NCBI GenBank assembly: GCA_944393005.1
Contig: CALXYO010000001.1
Span: forward strand, 372,001-436,000
Source: an uncultured Spirochaetales bacterium
GTDB lineage: Bacteria > Spirochaetota > Spirochaetia > Sphaerochaetales > Sphaerochaetaceae
DNA length: 64,000 nt
Reading direction: 5' to 3'
Below the pieces are notes generated by a model. It searched no databases. It was not told the DNA's origin and worked only from the letters and a program-made list of their open reading frames with translations. Of the stretch, positions 45,709 to 54,460 are shown piece by piece. The translations under genes and the position numbers were made by a program. Numbering within the stretch: the stretch's first letter is position 1; each line of letters opens with the position of its first letter.

Positions 45709-47232
45709 ATGGCCCTGCCAATTAGCATTGAAGATCTTATCCGCAGAAAAGTCGTGGAAAATGCAAGAGTGGAATATAAGAAAGACTGGAATCCACAGCC
45801 AATTCTCCACACAATCTGTGCGTTTGCAAATGATATAGAAAACTGGGGCGGCGGATATATCATCATCGGTATAGAGGAAGAAAACGGAATGCCTGTATTT
45901 CCGATAACAGGTCTTGATAAATCATCTGTTGACCGGATCAACAAAGAGTTGCTGGAAAAATGCAATCTGATTGAACCCAGATATCTGCCGGTTGCAGAAC
46001 AGACACAATTTGACGGAAAAGAAATCATGGTGATCTGGGTACCTGGCGGAGAAAACAGACCATACAAATGCCCGGTACATTTTCCCGTAAACAAATCAGA
46101 AAAAAAGGGAGATAAGGCATATTATATAAGAAAACTTGCAAGCACCGTGAAAGCCAGCGCTGCAGAGGAAAAAGAGCTTTTCATGCTTGCAGGAGATATT
46201 CCGTTCGATGACCGCATAAACATGAGAGCAGATATCGCAGATATGCGTCCGAGTCTTATGTCAGAATATCTGCATGCGGTGGAAAGCGATTTATATCAGG
46301 CTTCCCTGTTCAGGAGCACATTGGAGACAGCAGTTGACATGCATCTTGTCGGAGGCCCTTCTGAAATGATGAAACCATTGAATGTCGGACTAATGTTCTT
46401 TAATGAGCGTCCGGATAATTTTTTCCGTTATGCAAGAATTGAAGTAGTGGACAAACCGGATCCGACTGGCGAAGGAATGACCGAACAGATATTTACAGGG
46501 CCGCTTGATAAACAGCTGAGAGATGCACTCAGCTATATCAAAAACTATATTATCAAAGAAAGGATCTACAAAGTCGGAAACAAGGCGGAGGCAGAGCGTT
46601 TTTTCAACTACCCCTATGCAGCTGTGGAGGAAGTACTCTCCAATGCAGTATATCATAAGTCATATCAGATCGGGGAGCCGATAACAGTAACCATCACACC
46701 GGAGAAAATGGAAATAACAAGCATTCCGGGACCAGACAGAACAATAACGGATGAGGACTTGAAAAACAGGAAGATGGTATCAAAGCGATACAGGAACAGA
46801 AGAATCGGAGATTTCCTTAAAGAACTTCATATGGTGGAAGGAAGAAATACAGGAATACCCACGGTTCTGAAAGCGATGGAAGCAAACGGATCCCCTCTGC
46901 CTGTTTTTGAGACAGATGCAGAAAGAAGCTATCTGACAGTAATTTTACCTGTTCATGAAAAGTTTACAGCCTGCTATCAGAATAACATAACAGATACAGC
47001 AGAGGAAAAACACAAAATGCGCAGATCAAAAACTGATCTCAGAGATTCTGCTTTGGATTTTCTGAAAGAACATGAAGAGCTGTCTGCATCAGAGATAACG
47101 AAACTGCTGGGATACAAATATGTGAGTGCTTCTTTGCGCGATGTCCTGAGAGAACTGATTTCAGAAGAACTGGTGGAATACACAGTTCCAGGGAAACTGA
47201 ACAGCAGGAATCAGAAACTCAGGTTAAAATGA
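45709..47232 (+). CDS. AlbA_2/Schlafen-domain ATP-binding protein
   Basis: 507 residues. N-terminal AlbA_2 (divergent AAA/Schlafen) domain: ENARVEYKKDW, FANDIENWGGGYIIIGIEEE. A GHKL-type ATP-binding domain follows (YPYAAVEEVLSNAVYHKSYQ, then EITSIPGPDRTI), and a C-terminal winged HTH (SASEITKLLGYKYVSASLRD). Such proteins are common as transcriptional regulators or toxin-like factors in phage and conflict islands. Good RBS. The unusually elaborate upstream repeats suggest that it binds its own promoter. Convergent with the Fic gene. Confidence 0.8.
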   Translation: MALPISIEDLIRRKVVENARVEYKKDWNPQPILHTICAFANDIENWGGGYIIIGIEEENGMPVFPITGLDKSSVDRINKELLEKCNLIEPRYLPVAEQTQFDGKEIMVIWVPGGENRPYKCPVHFPVNKSEKKGDKAYYIRKLASTVKASAAEEKELFMLAGDIPFDDRINMRADIADMRPSLMSEYLHAVESDLYQASLFRSTLETAVDMHLVGGPSEMMKPLNVGLMFFNERPDNFFRYARIEVVDKPDPTGEGMTEQIFTGPLDKQLRDALSYIKNYIIKERIYKVGNKAEAERFFNYPYAAVEEVLSNAVYHKSYQIGEPITVTITPEKMEITSIPGPDRTITDEDLKNRKMVSKRYRNRRIGDFLKELHMVEGRNTGIPTVLKAMEANGSPLPVFETDAERSYLTVILPVHEKFTACYQNNITDTAEEKHKMRRSKTDLRDSALDFLKEHEELSASEITKLLGYKYVSASLRDVLRELISEELVEYTVPGKLNSRNQKLRLK

Positions 47233-47325
47233 AATTACACTCCCCTTCATTATAGAAGAAGCCAATACAACAGAACAGCCTCTATTCCATCAACTTCCAA
47301 GGACAAGGAAAAGACTATGAAGTGT

Positions 47326-48069
47326 TCACTTGTCCCCTTTCTTTTTCAGAAAATCATCAATGGCTTTTGCATCTTCCTCTCTCTGTGTGGCAATCTCCTC
47401 GTCAGAAAGCCGGTATCCCCTTGAAAAGCCGGAGATACAGGAATCATAGAGGAACTCTTTTATCAGTTTACTGTCATCAGACTCATAGTAATTCACAAGA
47501 AGAGATGAGAATTCCGTTTTAAGATCAACAGGCACAGATATGATACCGCAGCCATTGCTTATCATTTCATGATTGGCAACAAGCTGTGCCGTTCTCTTGT
47601 TGCCATCTTCAAAATACTGTCCTCTCATCACAGACAGCATCAGCTCCAGACTTCTGTCTGTCGGATTTTCAATCTGTCTGATCCTGTTTATTTCTCTATC
47701 TATTTTCTCCGGAGACGGGATTTCAGGTATCCAGTCTGTACCGGATATACGGACACTTATATTTCTCACAACACCGGCATTTCTGATCAGATTTGTTTCA
47801 ATTATCGCATTGATATGCCTCAAATATCTCAGATCGAACGGATACTCCAGGCTGTCGAAAACAAAGAACCAGGCATGCTTGAGATTTATTATTTTCGTAG
47901 TATCTTCATAAGAAAGGCTGTCCACCAGAAAGCCGTCATAAATCTGCTGGGTTTCAGGAAATGTCACATTTATCCCTTCTACACGGGCTTCTTTATAGAT
48001 CGAGTCAACTATCTGACGTTTTGCAAATTCAACATTGTCTTCCACTGACATCTGGAATTTGTTTATCAT
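47326..48069 (-). CDS. Fic-family protein with Gln in place of the motif His
   Basis: 247 residues. The Fic core is LMLSVMRGQYFEDGNKRTAQ, where the canonical HPFxxGNxR motif has Gln at the catalytic-His position; Phe, Asp-Gly-Asn and Lys-Arg are kept. Hence either an inactive AMP-transferase or a subfamily with other chemistry. Start at 48069 with AAAGGAAAG upstream; the frame to 48096 adds 9 residues. It may be coupled to a 54-residue frame that overlaps its start. No clear inhibitory-helix motif (S/TxxxE G/N) is visible at its N-terminus. Confidence 0.8.
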   Translation of the reverse strand: MINKFQMSVEDNVEFAKRQIVDSIYKEARVEGINVTFPETQQIYDGFLVDSLSYEDTTKIINLKHAWFFVFDSLEYPFDLRYLRHINAIIETNLIRNAGVVRNISVRISGTDWIPEIPSPEKIDREINRIRQIENPTDRSLELMLSVMRGQYFEDGNKRTAQLVANHEMISNGCGIISVPVDLKTEFSSLLVNYYESDDSKLIKEFLYDSCISGFSRGYRLSDEEIATQREEDAKAIDDFLKKKGDK

Positions 48070-48193
48070 TTCTTTCTTTCCTTTCTTTATTTTCAATCCT
48101 CACTCTCATGCAGTAATCAAGAATATATTTCCGATCATCTGCAAACTGCTCGGACTTTCTCATCTCATCAAGAACATAATCTTTATTGAACAT
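48029..48193 (-). CDS. Small open frame overlapping the Fic start
   Basis: 54-residue frame, ATG at 48193, ending inside the Fic gene. The translation (MFNKDYVLDEMRKSEQFADD, then charged helix RVRIENKERKERND) is a plausible short helical antitoxin, since Fic toxins are often preceded by a small antitoxin gene. No Shine-Dalgarno is present and no FicA/VbhA inhibition motif can be seen, so the call is weak. Confidence 0.3.
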   Translation of the reverse strand: MFNKDYVLDEMRKSEQFADDRKYILDYCMRVRIENKERKERNDKQIPDVSGRQC

Positions 48194-48392
48194 CACGAAA
48201 ACAGGATAATAATTAAATAATGTATTTTCAACACAATGTTAGCCATCAATGAGTTCAACAGCTACATCCATCTTAAAATAAACAAATGAACAAGAAGTCA
48301 AACAATATCCCTCCTGTGCTGAAAATATATAACATAAGACTGGTTTCATTAATTATATCCTTCCATATTCTGATGGATAAAGTAACCTCGGA

Positions 48393-48540
48393 AACATCTC
48401 CACATGCGTGGAGCAAACACCTTTGCATCTTTGACTTCTTGGCTCCAGTCAGAAACATCTACACATGCGTGGAGCAAACGGTCTAATATAGTTATAAACG
48501 GAAAGAAAATCAGAAACATCTACACATGCGTGGAGCAAAC
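48393..48540 (-). CRISPR. CRISPR mini-array 1 (three repeats, two spacers)
   Basis: Three 28-nt repeats at 48393-48420, 48452-48479 and 48513-48540 with spacers of 31 and 33 nt. Consensus on the plus strand begins GAAACATCT, has the palindromic core CTCCACATGCGTGGAG (copies 2 and 3 carry CTACAC) and ends CAAAC. Read on the minus strand it resembles type I-E repeats (GTTT-, then an imperfect stem). Leader-like sequence is on the right, so transcription is expected on the minus strand. No cas genes are in the window. Confidence 0.8.
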
Positions 48541-48660
48541 ACCACAAAAAGTTGTTTATTTGCATTAAACATACAATATATAGAGTCACACTACGCTATT
48601 CCTGTCAAAGAACAAAATCAACTTGCTGATTTTCCCCTTGATCTTATCAAGTGCTAATTC
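48541..48660 (-). promoter_or_regulatory. CRISPR leader 1
   Basis: About 120 nt of AT-rich DNA adjoining the array; it aligns with the segment adjoining array 2 (52773-52890). Shared blocks include CCACA, TTTATTT, ATATAGAGTC, CGCTATT, TCAAAGAACAAAA and TCTTATCAA. Confidence 0.65.
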
Positions 48661-48787
48661 TATTTATATGTCAGCAAAAGAATATATAAATACCATACCA
48701 CAGAAATTTAACTTCTTAACGATTTTGTATAGGAACCATTTGTACACACGTTTTTACATATTAACATCCAAGATCGGTCAATATTAA
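48661..48787. other. Non-coding stretch between leader 1 and the protease-gene hairpin
   Basis: AT-rich, no open frame with an RBS and no recognisable element. Confidence 0.4.
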
Positions 48788-48841
48788 ACCTGTCTTTAAC
48801 TTTTATGAACAAAAATCCTGTGTTAAAAGTCAAAGACAGGT
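48788..48841 (-). terminator. Long inverted repeat behind the ietS-like gene
   Basis: 17-bp arms (48788-48804 and 48825-48841) with one mismatch and a 20-nt loop, 40 nt after the protease stop. Probably the transcript terminator or 3' stabiliser of the ietAS pair. Confidence 0.5.
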
Positions 48842-48880
48842 AGCAGGAATCTGGAAGAAAAACCATCCGACAATCTATTT

Positions 48881-51112
48881 TTAATTCTCAAACACCGCTT
48901 CTTCTTCTGACACATGATATGTTTCAACCATAACTTTCTGATCAAGAGGGATAACATTCCATATATGGCTCGTAGCACACAATTGCTTAAATTGTCCATA
49001 TCTGTTCACATTGTCAATTGATTTCATCGTCACAACAGCACAGAACGGCATTCCTCTCCCTGGCTTGTCATCAAGTCTTTCAACAGCCTTGATAGACATT
49101 CCCCAGAACAAACTATTATCGGTACTGAGCTGTTTGTGCCTTGGATTATCTATCAGGCCTTCACAAACTCGTTTGACATTATCCCATTTTCTGAACTGAG
49201 ATCTTGCTTTTCCCTCTGGCAAATTCAGACAGACAGGTTCGCCTTGTTCATTATTGTTAATGGAACTCATTCTCGTTCCTTTGTATCTTCCAAAATGAAT
49301 ATCAAGATCAGTATCTGTATAATCAACACCCTGATTACGATGACATCGGGGAGTATAGCACATCGTTACCCGGAACCTGAATGGAAATCCTTTTTTAGTA
49401 CACGGAACAGGAATGTTTGATGTATATGTATCATAATCAATTGATGTACTGTTAATGAAAAAACGTATTTCGTCATCCTGCGTATTTATGATATCTTCTA
49501 TTCGTCTGGGAACATTCCCATAACCAAGCAACGTGATATTGCTTATATCAGTATTCCAGCCTGCCGCAGCATCGATTATCAAGGCTTTAGCCGCTTCCTT
49601 TGTTAAATTCATCACATGTATCAAATATGCAGCCTTCCTTGTTATCCATGGAGCAGCATACGATGTGCCATATACCTTGCGAAACCCTCTGGGCCCATAT
49701 ACCTGTATTCTGTCTTCCCTGACACCACCGAAAGTACTGACATCGGGTTTATTGAAGAATCTCAGGACAGGCCCCCTTCGGGCATAATGAACAGCCTTGT
49801 TTCCAAAATCAGAACAATTTACAGTAATTGCATTAAGAGAATCAGCCGGGGATCCAATTGGCGGATATGTATCATCTTCATTTTTATTATTGGTTCCTGC
49901 GACTATGAAAAGCACATCATATTCATACTGCAGCTGATCCAGAATAGCAGCTTCAGGAGAAATAAAATTACTGCTTACAGGCAGGTTTGACCCAAGAGAG
50001 AGATTCCACACCTTTATGTCACGGTTTGTCTTAACAATCGTCTGAATTTTCCTTAAAATCTCAAGTGAGCTGGTTCTCTTATCTTTTGAGACACCGAAAT
50101 GCCTGACTTTGAATCTTCCGCATCCATCATCAAGCTCCCTGTTCAAAGAAGGGCCGTCAACAATGATTGATGAGACTTCAGTTCCATGGTTGAAATCCTC
50201 GTCATCAATAATATCTTCATCAATACACTGATGATAATCCACCCATTTTGAAAAATAAACGTCTTTACAGAAAAGTGTGTCGATAACCCCGATCGTAGGC
50301 TCATCTGAAGGATCAGGAATGGTGATATCGCTCTTAACTGCATTACATCTCTCCACAGCAGGATACTCTGCAATATCTTTCATATTCATTGATATAAGAT
50401 ACGGAGCGATGCTATTGACAAGCGCAAACTGCTCAGGAGTAAGTACCCATGTAAGCTTGTCAAACTTATCTGACGGGCGGAAATCTCTTCCTATTTTTCT
50501 TACAAGTTCATCATAATCAAGTCCGGTATCATAGATTGTAACAAGCTGGTTCTCTGTAATCTTTCCACTTTCTGCCTCTTTCACAGAAAATCCATCCGTG
50601 TAATAACAGTCTTTGATAATACCAGTGAATATACTTTTCTTTAAATATGGATTTTTTACACATCTGTCACCAGAATTTACTTTATCGACATCAACAGAAG
50701 AGATCTTACCATTGAAATACTTTGTCACTTCGTCATGAACGTGTTGTAAAAGAATAAGTGACCTCTTCAATGAATTTACAGATACTTTGTATGTAATTAT
50801 ATGTCTGGGATTTTGTTCATCAGTAAATTCAGCCCCGACAATCTGTTTATTCAGACTACATGTGCTACTTTCAAGCAGCAACTTCGAAAGCCTGTTGCTT
50901 TTTGCAACTGTAGAGATATATGTTGCCCTAACAAGTGGAGTTATGCCGAAATCGTCTTTTTCCCAGAAAGCAATGACTTTTTCAAGATCATCTATCAGCT
51001 TTCCAATGTGATCAGAGGATACAGATTTTCCGTTTGGAAGTTTTGCAGGTCCTACTGTACTGCCCTTGCCTTTTGACTGCATTTTACCTATAAGTTGAAT
51101 GACTTCATTCAT
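48881..51112 (-). CDS. ietS: IetS-like subtilisin-family serine protease
   Basis: 743-residue protein. The S8 protease domain occupies roughly residues 265-545, with Asp278 in GVIDT, His309 in NHGTEV and Ser484 in GTSYAAP; the Asn oxyanion region is near VAGTNNKNED. Residues 1-265 and 560-743 are accessory domains without a signal peptide, so the protease is cytosolic. It overlaps the AAA ATPase gene by 4 nt. This pair and order match the ietAS anti-phage system (ATPase plus subtilase). The catalytic triad is intact. Confidence 0.85.
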   Translation of the reverse strand: MNEVIQLIGKMQSKGKGSTVGPAKLPNGKSVSSDHIGKLIDDLEKVIAFWEKDDFGITPLVRATYISTVAKSNRLSKLLLESSTCSLNKQIVGAEFTDEQNPRHIITYKVSVNSLKRSLILLQHVHDEVTKYFNGKISSVDVDKVNSGDRCVKNPYLKKSIFTGIIKDCYYTDGFSVKEAESGKITENQLVTIYDTGLDYDELVRKIGRDFRPSDKFDKLTWVLTPEQFALVNSIAPYLISMNMKDIAEYPAVERCNAVKSDITIPDPSDEPTIGVIDTLFCKDVYFSKWVDYHQCIDEDIIDDEDFNHGTEVSSIIVDGPSLNRELDDGCGRFKVRHFGVSKDKRTSSLEILRKIQTIVKTNRDIKVWNLSLGSNLPVSSNFISPEAAILDQLQYEYDVLFIVAGTNNKNEDDTYPPIGSPADSLNAITVNCSDFGNKAVHYARRGPVLRFFNKPDVSTFGGVREDRIQVYGPRGFRKVYGTSYAAPWITRKAAYLIHVMNLTKEAAKALIIDAAAGWNTDISNITLLGYGNVPRRIEDIINTQDDEIRFFINSTSIDYDTYTSNIPVPCTKKGFPFRFRVTMCYTPRCHRNQGVDYTDTDLDIHFGRYKGTRMSSINNNEQGEPVCLNLPEGKARSQFRKWDNVKRVCEGLIDNPRHKQLSTDNSLFWGMSIKAVERLDDKPGRGMPFCAVVTMKSIDNVNRYGQFKQLCATSHIWNVIPLDQKVMVETYHVSEEEAVFEN

Positions 51113-52155
51113 TTTACTTTATCCTCTTTGAACAACCGGGAAAGAGTACTCTTTGAAACACTTGAGAGAATTTCTATTTCTCTCAAAGTAAATCCTTCCT
51201 TTTTAAGCGCATTGATATTATCTGCATGTTCAGGAGAAATTTGTTTGAGAAAACGCCGAAAATAATCATACCCGTCTCCTGGATTACTGAATGCGATAGA
51301 ACTTCTGATAATGTTCCACAGTTCACCCGGATAAGGGACAGGCTTTCTCAGTTTCAAAATTTTATTGAACAGACGAGTGTTTTTCTGTGCAAATGAAAAT
51401 TTTGAAAGCAGACTGTCGAGTATTGTATCAGCAATCTCAATAAGATCTTCACTGGTATACCGATTGAAATCGACAATCTTGTCAAACCGTCTGAGCAGAG
51501 CTCTGTCAAATTGATCCATAAGATTTGTTGTCGCAACAATTACAACCGATGATATAAGATTGTCAAAGCCCTTCAGTACAGATGTTGTTGCCCTACCCAT
51601 TTCCCTCATGTCATGAGAGTCTGTCCTTCTTAATGCCAGTGCATCTATCTCATCAAATAGAATCAGAACACGCTCAGGAGCATATAGATTGCTGATTTCA
51701 TTGAAAAGCGCTGTGATGTTCTTGGCAGTCTGTCCCAGTCTGCTATCAATCAGATTTTCAATGCTAACCGCATAAAGTTCCCTGCCCAGTATTCTGGCAA
51801 GTTGCTTGGCACTTTCCGTTTTTCCTGTCCCTGGAGCACCTGCAAAAAGAAACTTATTTATACTGGCGTCATAAGACGTGGCATTTACAATACCGGTAAT
51901 ATCCTCATAGATTGCAGAAGGCAACGGCAAAGGTTTGTTTATCACATCAATCTTATAGAGGAATTGTGAATTATCAAGCATGTTCTGAGGAACAAATGTA
52001 TTGCTTTCTGACAGCAGACTGTAAATATATGAACCGAGCTGTACATCACCGCTACGGTTGAAATCATCTGCAATCATATATGCGTTTTCCCTGAATGCAG
52101 TATCGTTGTTCTCAACATGATATCTTATCAGATTGACTATATCTTTCTTTTTCAT
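51109..52155 (-). CDS. ietA: IetA-like AAA ATPase
   Basis: 348 residues. N-terminal helical region, AAA core with Walker A in FAGAPGTGKTESAKQLA, Walker B RVLILFDEIDAL and sensor ATTNLMDQFDRALLRRFD, then a C-terminal helix-turn-helix-like tail (FTLREIEILSSVSKSTLSRL). Start at 52155 with GGTGGAG 9 nt upstream; the open frame to 52290 runs through the promoter palindrome and is unlikely to be translated. Works with the coupled protease gene as an ietAS module. Confidence 0.85.
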   Translation of the reverse strand: MKKKDIVNLIRYHVENNDTAFRENAYMIADDFNRSGDVQLGSYIYSLLSESNTFVPQNMLDNSQFLYKIDVINKPLPLPSAIYEDITGIVNATSYDASINKFLFAGAPGTGKTESAKQLARILGRELYAVSIENLIDSRLGQTAKNITALFNEISNLYAPERVLILFDEIDALALRRTDSHDMREMGRATTSVLKGFDNLISSVVIVATTNLMDQFDRALLRRFDKIVDFNRYTSEDLIEIADTILDSLLSKFSFAQKNTRLFNKILKLRKPVPYPGELWNIIRSSIAFSNPGDGYDYFRRFLKQISPEHADNINALKKEGFTLREIEILSSVSKSTLSRLFKEDKVK

Positions 52156-52171
52156 ATCAGTTCTCCACCTA

Positions 52172-52188
52172 ATAGTGTAATACACTAT
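52172..52188. promoter_or_regulatory. Palindromic operator before ietA
   Basis: Perfect palindrome ATAGTGTA-A-TACACTAT (8+1+8), ending just ahead of the RBS of ietA. Suitable for a dimeric repressor; the HTH-like tail of IetA is one candidate binder. Confidence 0.5.
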
Positions 52189-52622
52189 ATGAGACAGAAT
52201 CAACAATATTGAGACACAGTATTGAAAAATAACCATAACGTCATATGTTATGCATAATATATTTTCAATAATGGTAATACTATGTGTCAAACTCTTAAGC
52301 GCTGTACCATCAAGGTTCCAGAAATTGAAGACGGAAACAATAATTTTAATAGGATTTTTCTATTGAAAACAATAATTTAAACTGTACTTTCAGTTTTTAG
52401 GTTGCAGAACAGGAAGAGAAATATTCCAAGGATCAAAAGAAACAGCACCTGCAATCTCCGAGATCATCTTCTTTCTGACAGACAGAATCCATCTTCCATC
52501 AGTTTAACAGCTTTCCCTTATCTATACAGGCCTTGACATCCTATAAAGCGACAGGAAGAGAAAATCGTAGAAAATATCTCCTAACGCTGGTCTCATCATA
52601 TCATATCAGATTAGTTTTTTGA
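52189..52622. other. Non-coding region between ietA operator and CRISPR array 2
   Basis: About 430 nt, AT-rich to 52400, with no supported gene. It must hold the ietAS promoter. Short stretches around 52420-52560 read as open frames on both strands but lack starts and family similarity; possibly decayed coding DNA. Confidence 0.4.
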
Positions 52623-52772
52623 GAGACTTCTCTACATACGTGAAGAAAACGCGGTTTGCAGGTCACAGGCAGTAATAAGTGAAGAAACATCTCCACATGC
52701 GTGGAGAAAACTCACGGCTTGTGTATTACTTTTTCGACTACGTGGACACATCTCCACATGCGTAGAGAAAAC
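52623..52772 (-). CRISPR. CRISPR mini-array 2 (three repeats, two spacers)
   Basis: 28-nt repeats at 52623-52650 (degenerate), 52684-52711 and 52745-52772, exact 61-nt period, two 33-nt spacers. Same family as array 1 but ending GAAAAC instead of GCAAAC. The degenerate copy is the one farthest from the leader, as expected for the old end of an array. Leader on the right. No cas genes nearby. Confidence 0.82.
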
Positions 52773-52890
52773 GCCACAGAAAGCGGTTTATTTTCATTAT
52801 ATATGCGACATATAGAGTCGATCCGCGCTATTTTAGTCAAAGAACAAAACAACTTACTTGTTTTTCCTTTATCTTATCAAACGCTTGCCA
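52773..52890 (-). promoter_or_regulatory. CRISPR leader 2
   Basis: Homologous to leader 1 over about 118 nt, beginning right at the last repeat. It extends toward the orphan antitoxin gene. Confidence 0.65.
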
Positions 52891-52960
52891 TTTTTTTAGG
52901 TCAACAATGTAAACAACAATAAAGAATATATAATAACTATAACACAAAAATGTAATTCAT

Positions 52961-53203
52961 TCAGAGACCGTAATCCGCCATAACTTTCTCTAGCGGCACA
53001 GTCTTTTCCTTACCTTTTTTAACACTCTCTATGATTTCCAGACAATCATAAGCATCTTCAAGCTCATCAATGTGATCAGTCACCAGCTGATTATAAAAAT
53101 AGCTTGGGCTTCTGTTGGTATTTCTGGCCAGATTATCTACACGGATTTTGAGATCCAGTAAAATGCTGAATGTCACTTCTGTCATTGTATCTGATCCAGT
53201 CAT
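52961..53203 (-). CDS. Orphan ribbon-helix-helix antitoxin (RelB/ParD-like)
   Basis: 80 residues. An RHH fold near the N-terminus (MTEVTFSILLDLKIRVDNLA, RSPSYFYNQLVTDHIDELED) and an acidic/basic tail EKTVPLEKVMADYGL, as in antitoxins paired with RelE/ParE toxins. GGGAGGAT is positioned before the ATG at 53203; the earlier start at 53245 is not supported. The toxin gene normally follows, but here the CRISPR leader comes next, so the toxin is missing. Confidence 0.75.
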   Translation of the reverse strand: MTGSDTMTEVTFSILLDLKIRVDNLARNTNRSPSYFYNQLVTDHIDELEDAYDCLEIIESVKKGKEKTVPLEKVMADYGL

Positions 53204-53323
53204 AATATATCCTCCCGTTTGAATATAACAGCACATTATGCTCAACCTAATGCAAAAAATATTAATACCACAGCTTTATTCTTACAATGTATTCAAGAAC
53301 AGATCACTATATGATTATCATAT

Positions 53324-54301
53324 TCAAATTCTGAACACTGTGACTTTTCTCAAATTCATCCTATCTGCAAAAACAAGCAATCTTTTTAAATCAGCTGGAG
53401 AATGGTAGCCAATGTACCATCTCGCATTTGTTCTCCTGCATATTTCTTCAAAGTATGGATAATCAACCTCTGCAAGAGAATGTCCGATCACAAAGATTTC
53501 TTCAACATCGGACAAACAATCAAAAAACTCATGATGATACTTTATGATTTCACAGCACTTCTTTGTTGTAACATCATCATACCATGAAGCTTCCTCAGTA
53601 GCGGTTTCCAATGCTGATTCCATAATATATCTTTTGTATGGATCCTTGAACTTGAGTGGTTTGAGATTGACTTTATCCCACTGTTCACCCTCCATACCAG
53701 CTTTGTGTCCAAGAATCAGCTCATCGGGTTTATTGTTTTTCCGGCAGCCATGAATATAGCAGATACGATCAGGATCTGCCCCATACAGACTTTCAATAAA
53801 CTCGGTATAATTGAAAGACAGCACTCTGTAATCACCATGAAGCATCTGAAACGGCCTGACATCACTTTCTACAGTCAATGTTTTTATCCATTTCCTGAAT
53901 CGTTGCTTTAATTCTCCAGGTATCTCAAAAGCCGGTGCAATCGCTGTCTCCACAGCAGCAAAATAATCAGCTGCCTGTGCATCCTGATCATATGCTCCAA
54001 AGCTATCAAGCCACATATCTGTAATATCCGGGGTAAGAAACCGGCTGTAATCAAGTCGTCCTAACGAGTCTTCAAGATCTGACCACAGATCTGAAGTATC
54101 AAGATAAGTCTCCATATAAAATCGTAAAGGACTGTTTTTCACTACAGTCTTCTGAAAATCCCGGTATGAAGACTTTACCCCATGCATCAGATCAAATCCG
54201 TTGCCGATAATCACAAGAGACATTGATGGATTTTCAAGTACTATTTCATTGAGCGCTATCTGTGGAAAAGGAAACTCTTTTAAAATCTCATTTATTTTCA
54301 T
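53324..54301 (-). CDS. AbiH-family abortive infection protein
   Basis: 325 residues. Family motifs in order: IIGNGFDLMHGVKSSYRDFQ, VLSFNYTEFIESLYG, ICYIHG, LILGHKAG and EEIFVIGHSLAEVDYPYFE. The glycine-rich GNGFDL and HG motifs resemble SIR2-like/NAD-binding folds. Likely a stand-alone anti-phage protein. Codon use and AT content fit the surrounding island. Confidence 0.82.
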   Translation of the reverse strand: MKINEILKEFPFPQIALNEIVLENPSMSLVIIGNGFDLMHGVKSSYRDFQKTVVKNSPLRFYMETYLDTSDLWSDLEDSLGRLDYSRFLTPDITDMWLDSFGAYDQDAQAADYFAAVETAIAPAFEIPGELKQRFRKWIKTLTVESDVRPFQMLHGDYRVLSFNYTEFIESLYGADPDRICYIHGCRKNNKPDELILGHKAGMEGEQWDKVNLKPLKFKDPYKRYIMESALETATEEASWYDDVTTKKCCEIIKYHHEFFDCLSDVEEIFVIGHSLAEVDYPYFEEICRRTNARWYIGYHSPADLKRLLVFADRMNLRKVTVFRI

Positions 54302-54460
54302 CTTTTTCCAATTTTTTCTGCTACTCTTCAGTTTTCTGTCTTTCCGTTATGTTTTTTTGCTTCTTTCTGCCTGTCACAATGAGCTAGATAAAAAATGAGG
54401 CAAAAGATGAATACAGATGTTTTCAATCATCACGTTTCTAATAATTATCATATTGAAATA

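Noticed and set aside
52156..52290. Extended ietA frame starting at 52290
   Set aside because: It runs through the palindromic operator and lacks an RBS, while 52155 has a good one.
52400..52560. Possible gene remnant between ietA and CRISPR array 2
   Set aside because: Short frames on both strands without start codon, RBS or family similarity.
52891..52960. Search for a RelE/ParE toxin downstream of the antitoxin
   Set aside because: No open frame of the right size on either strand.
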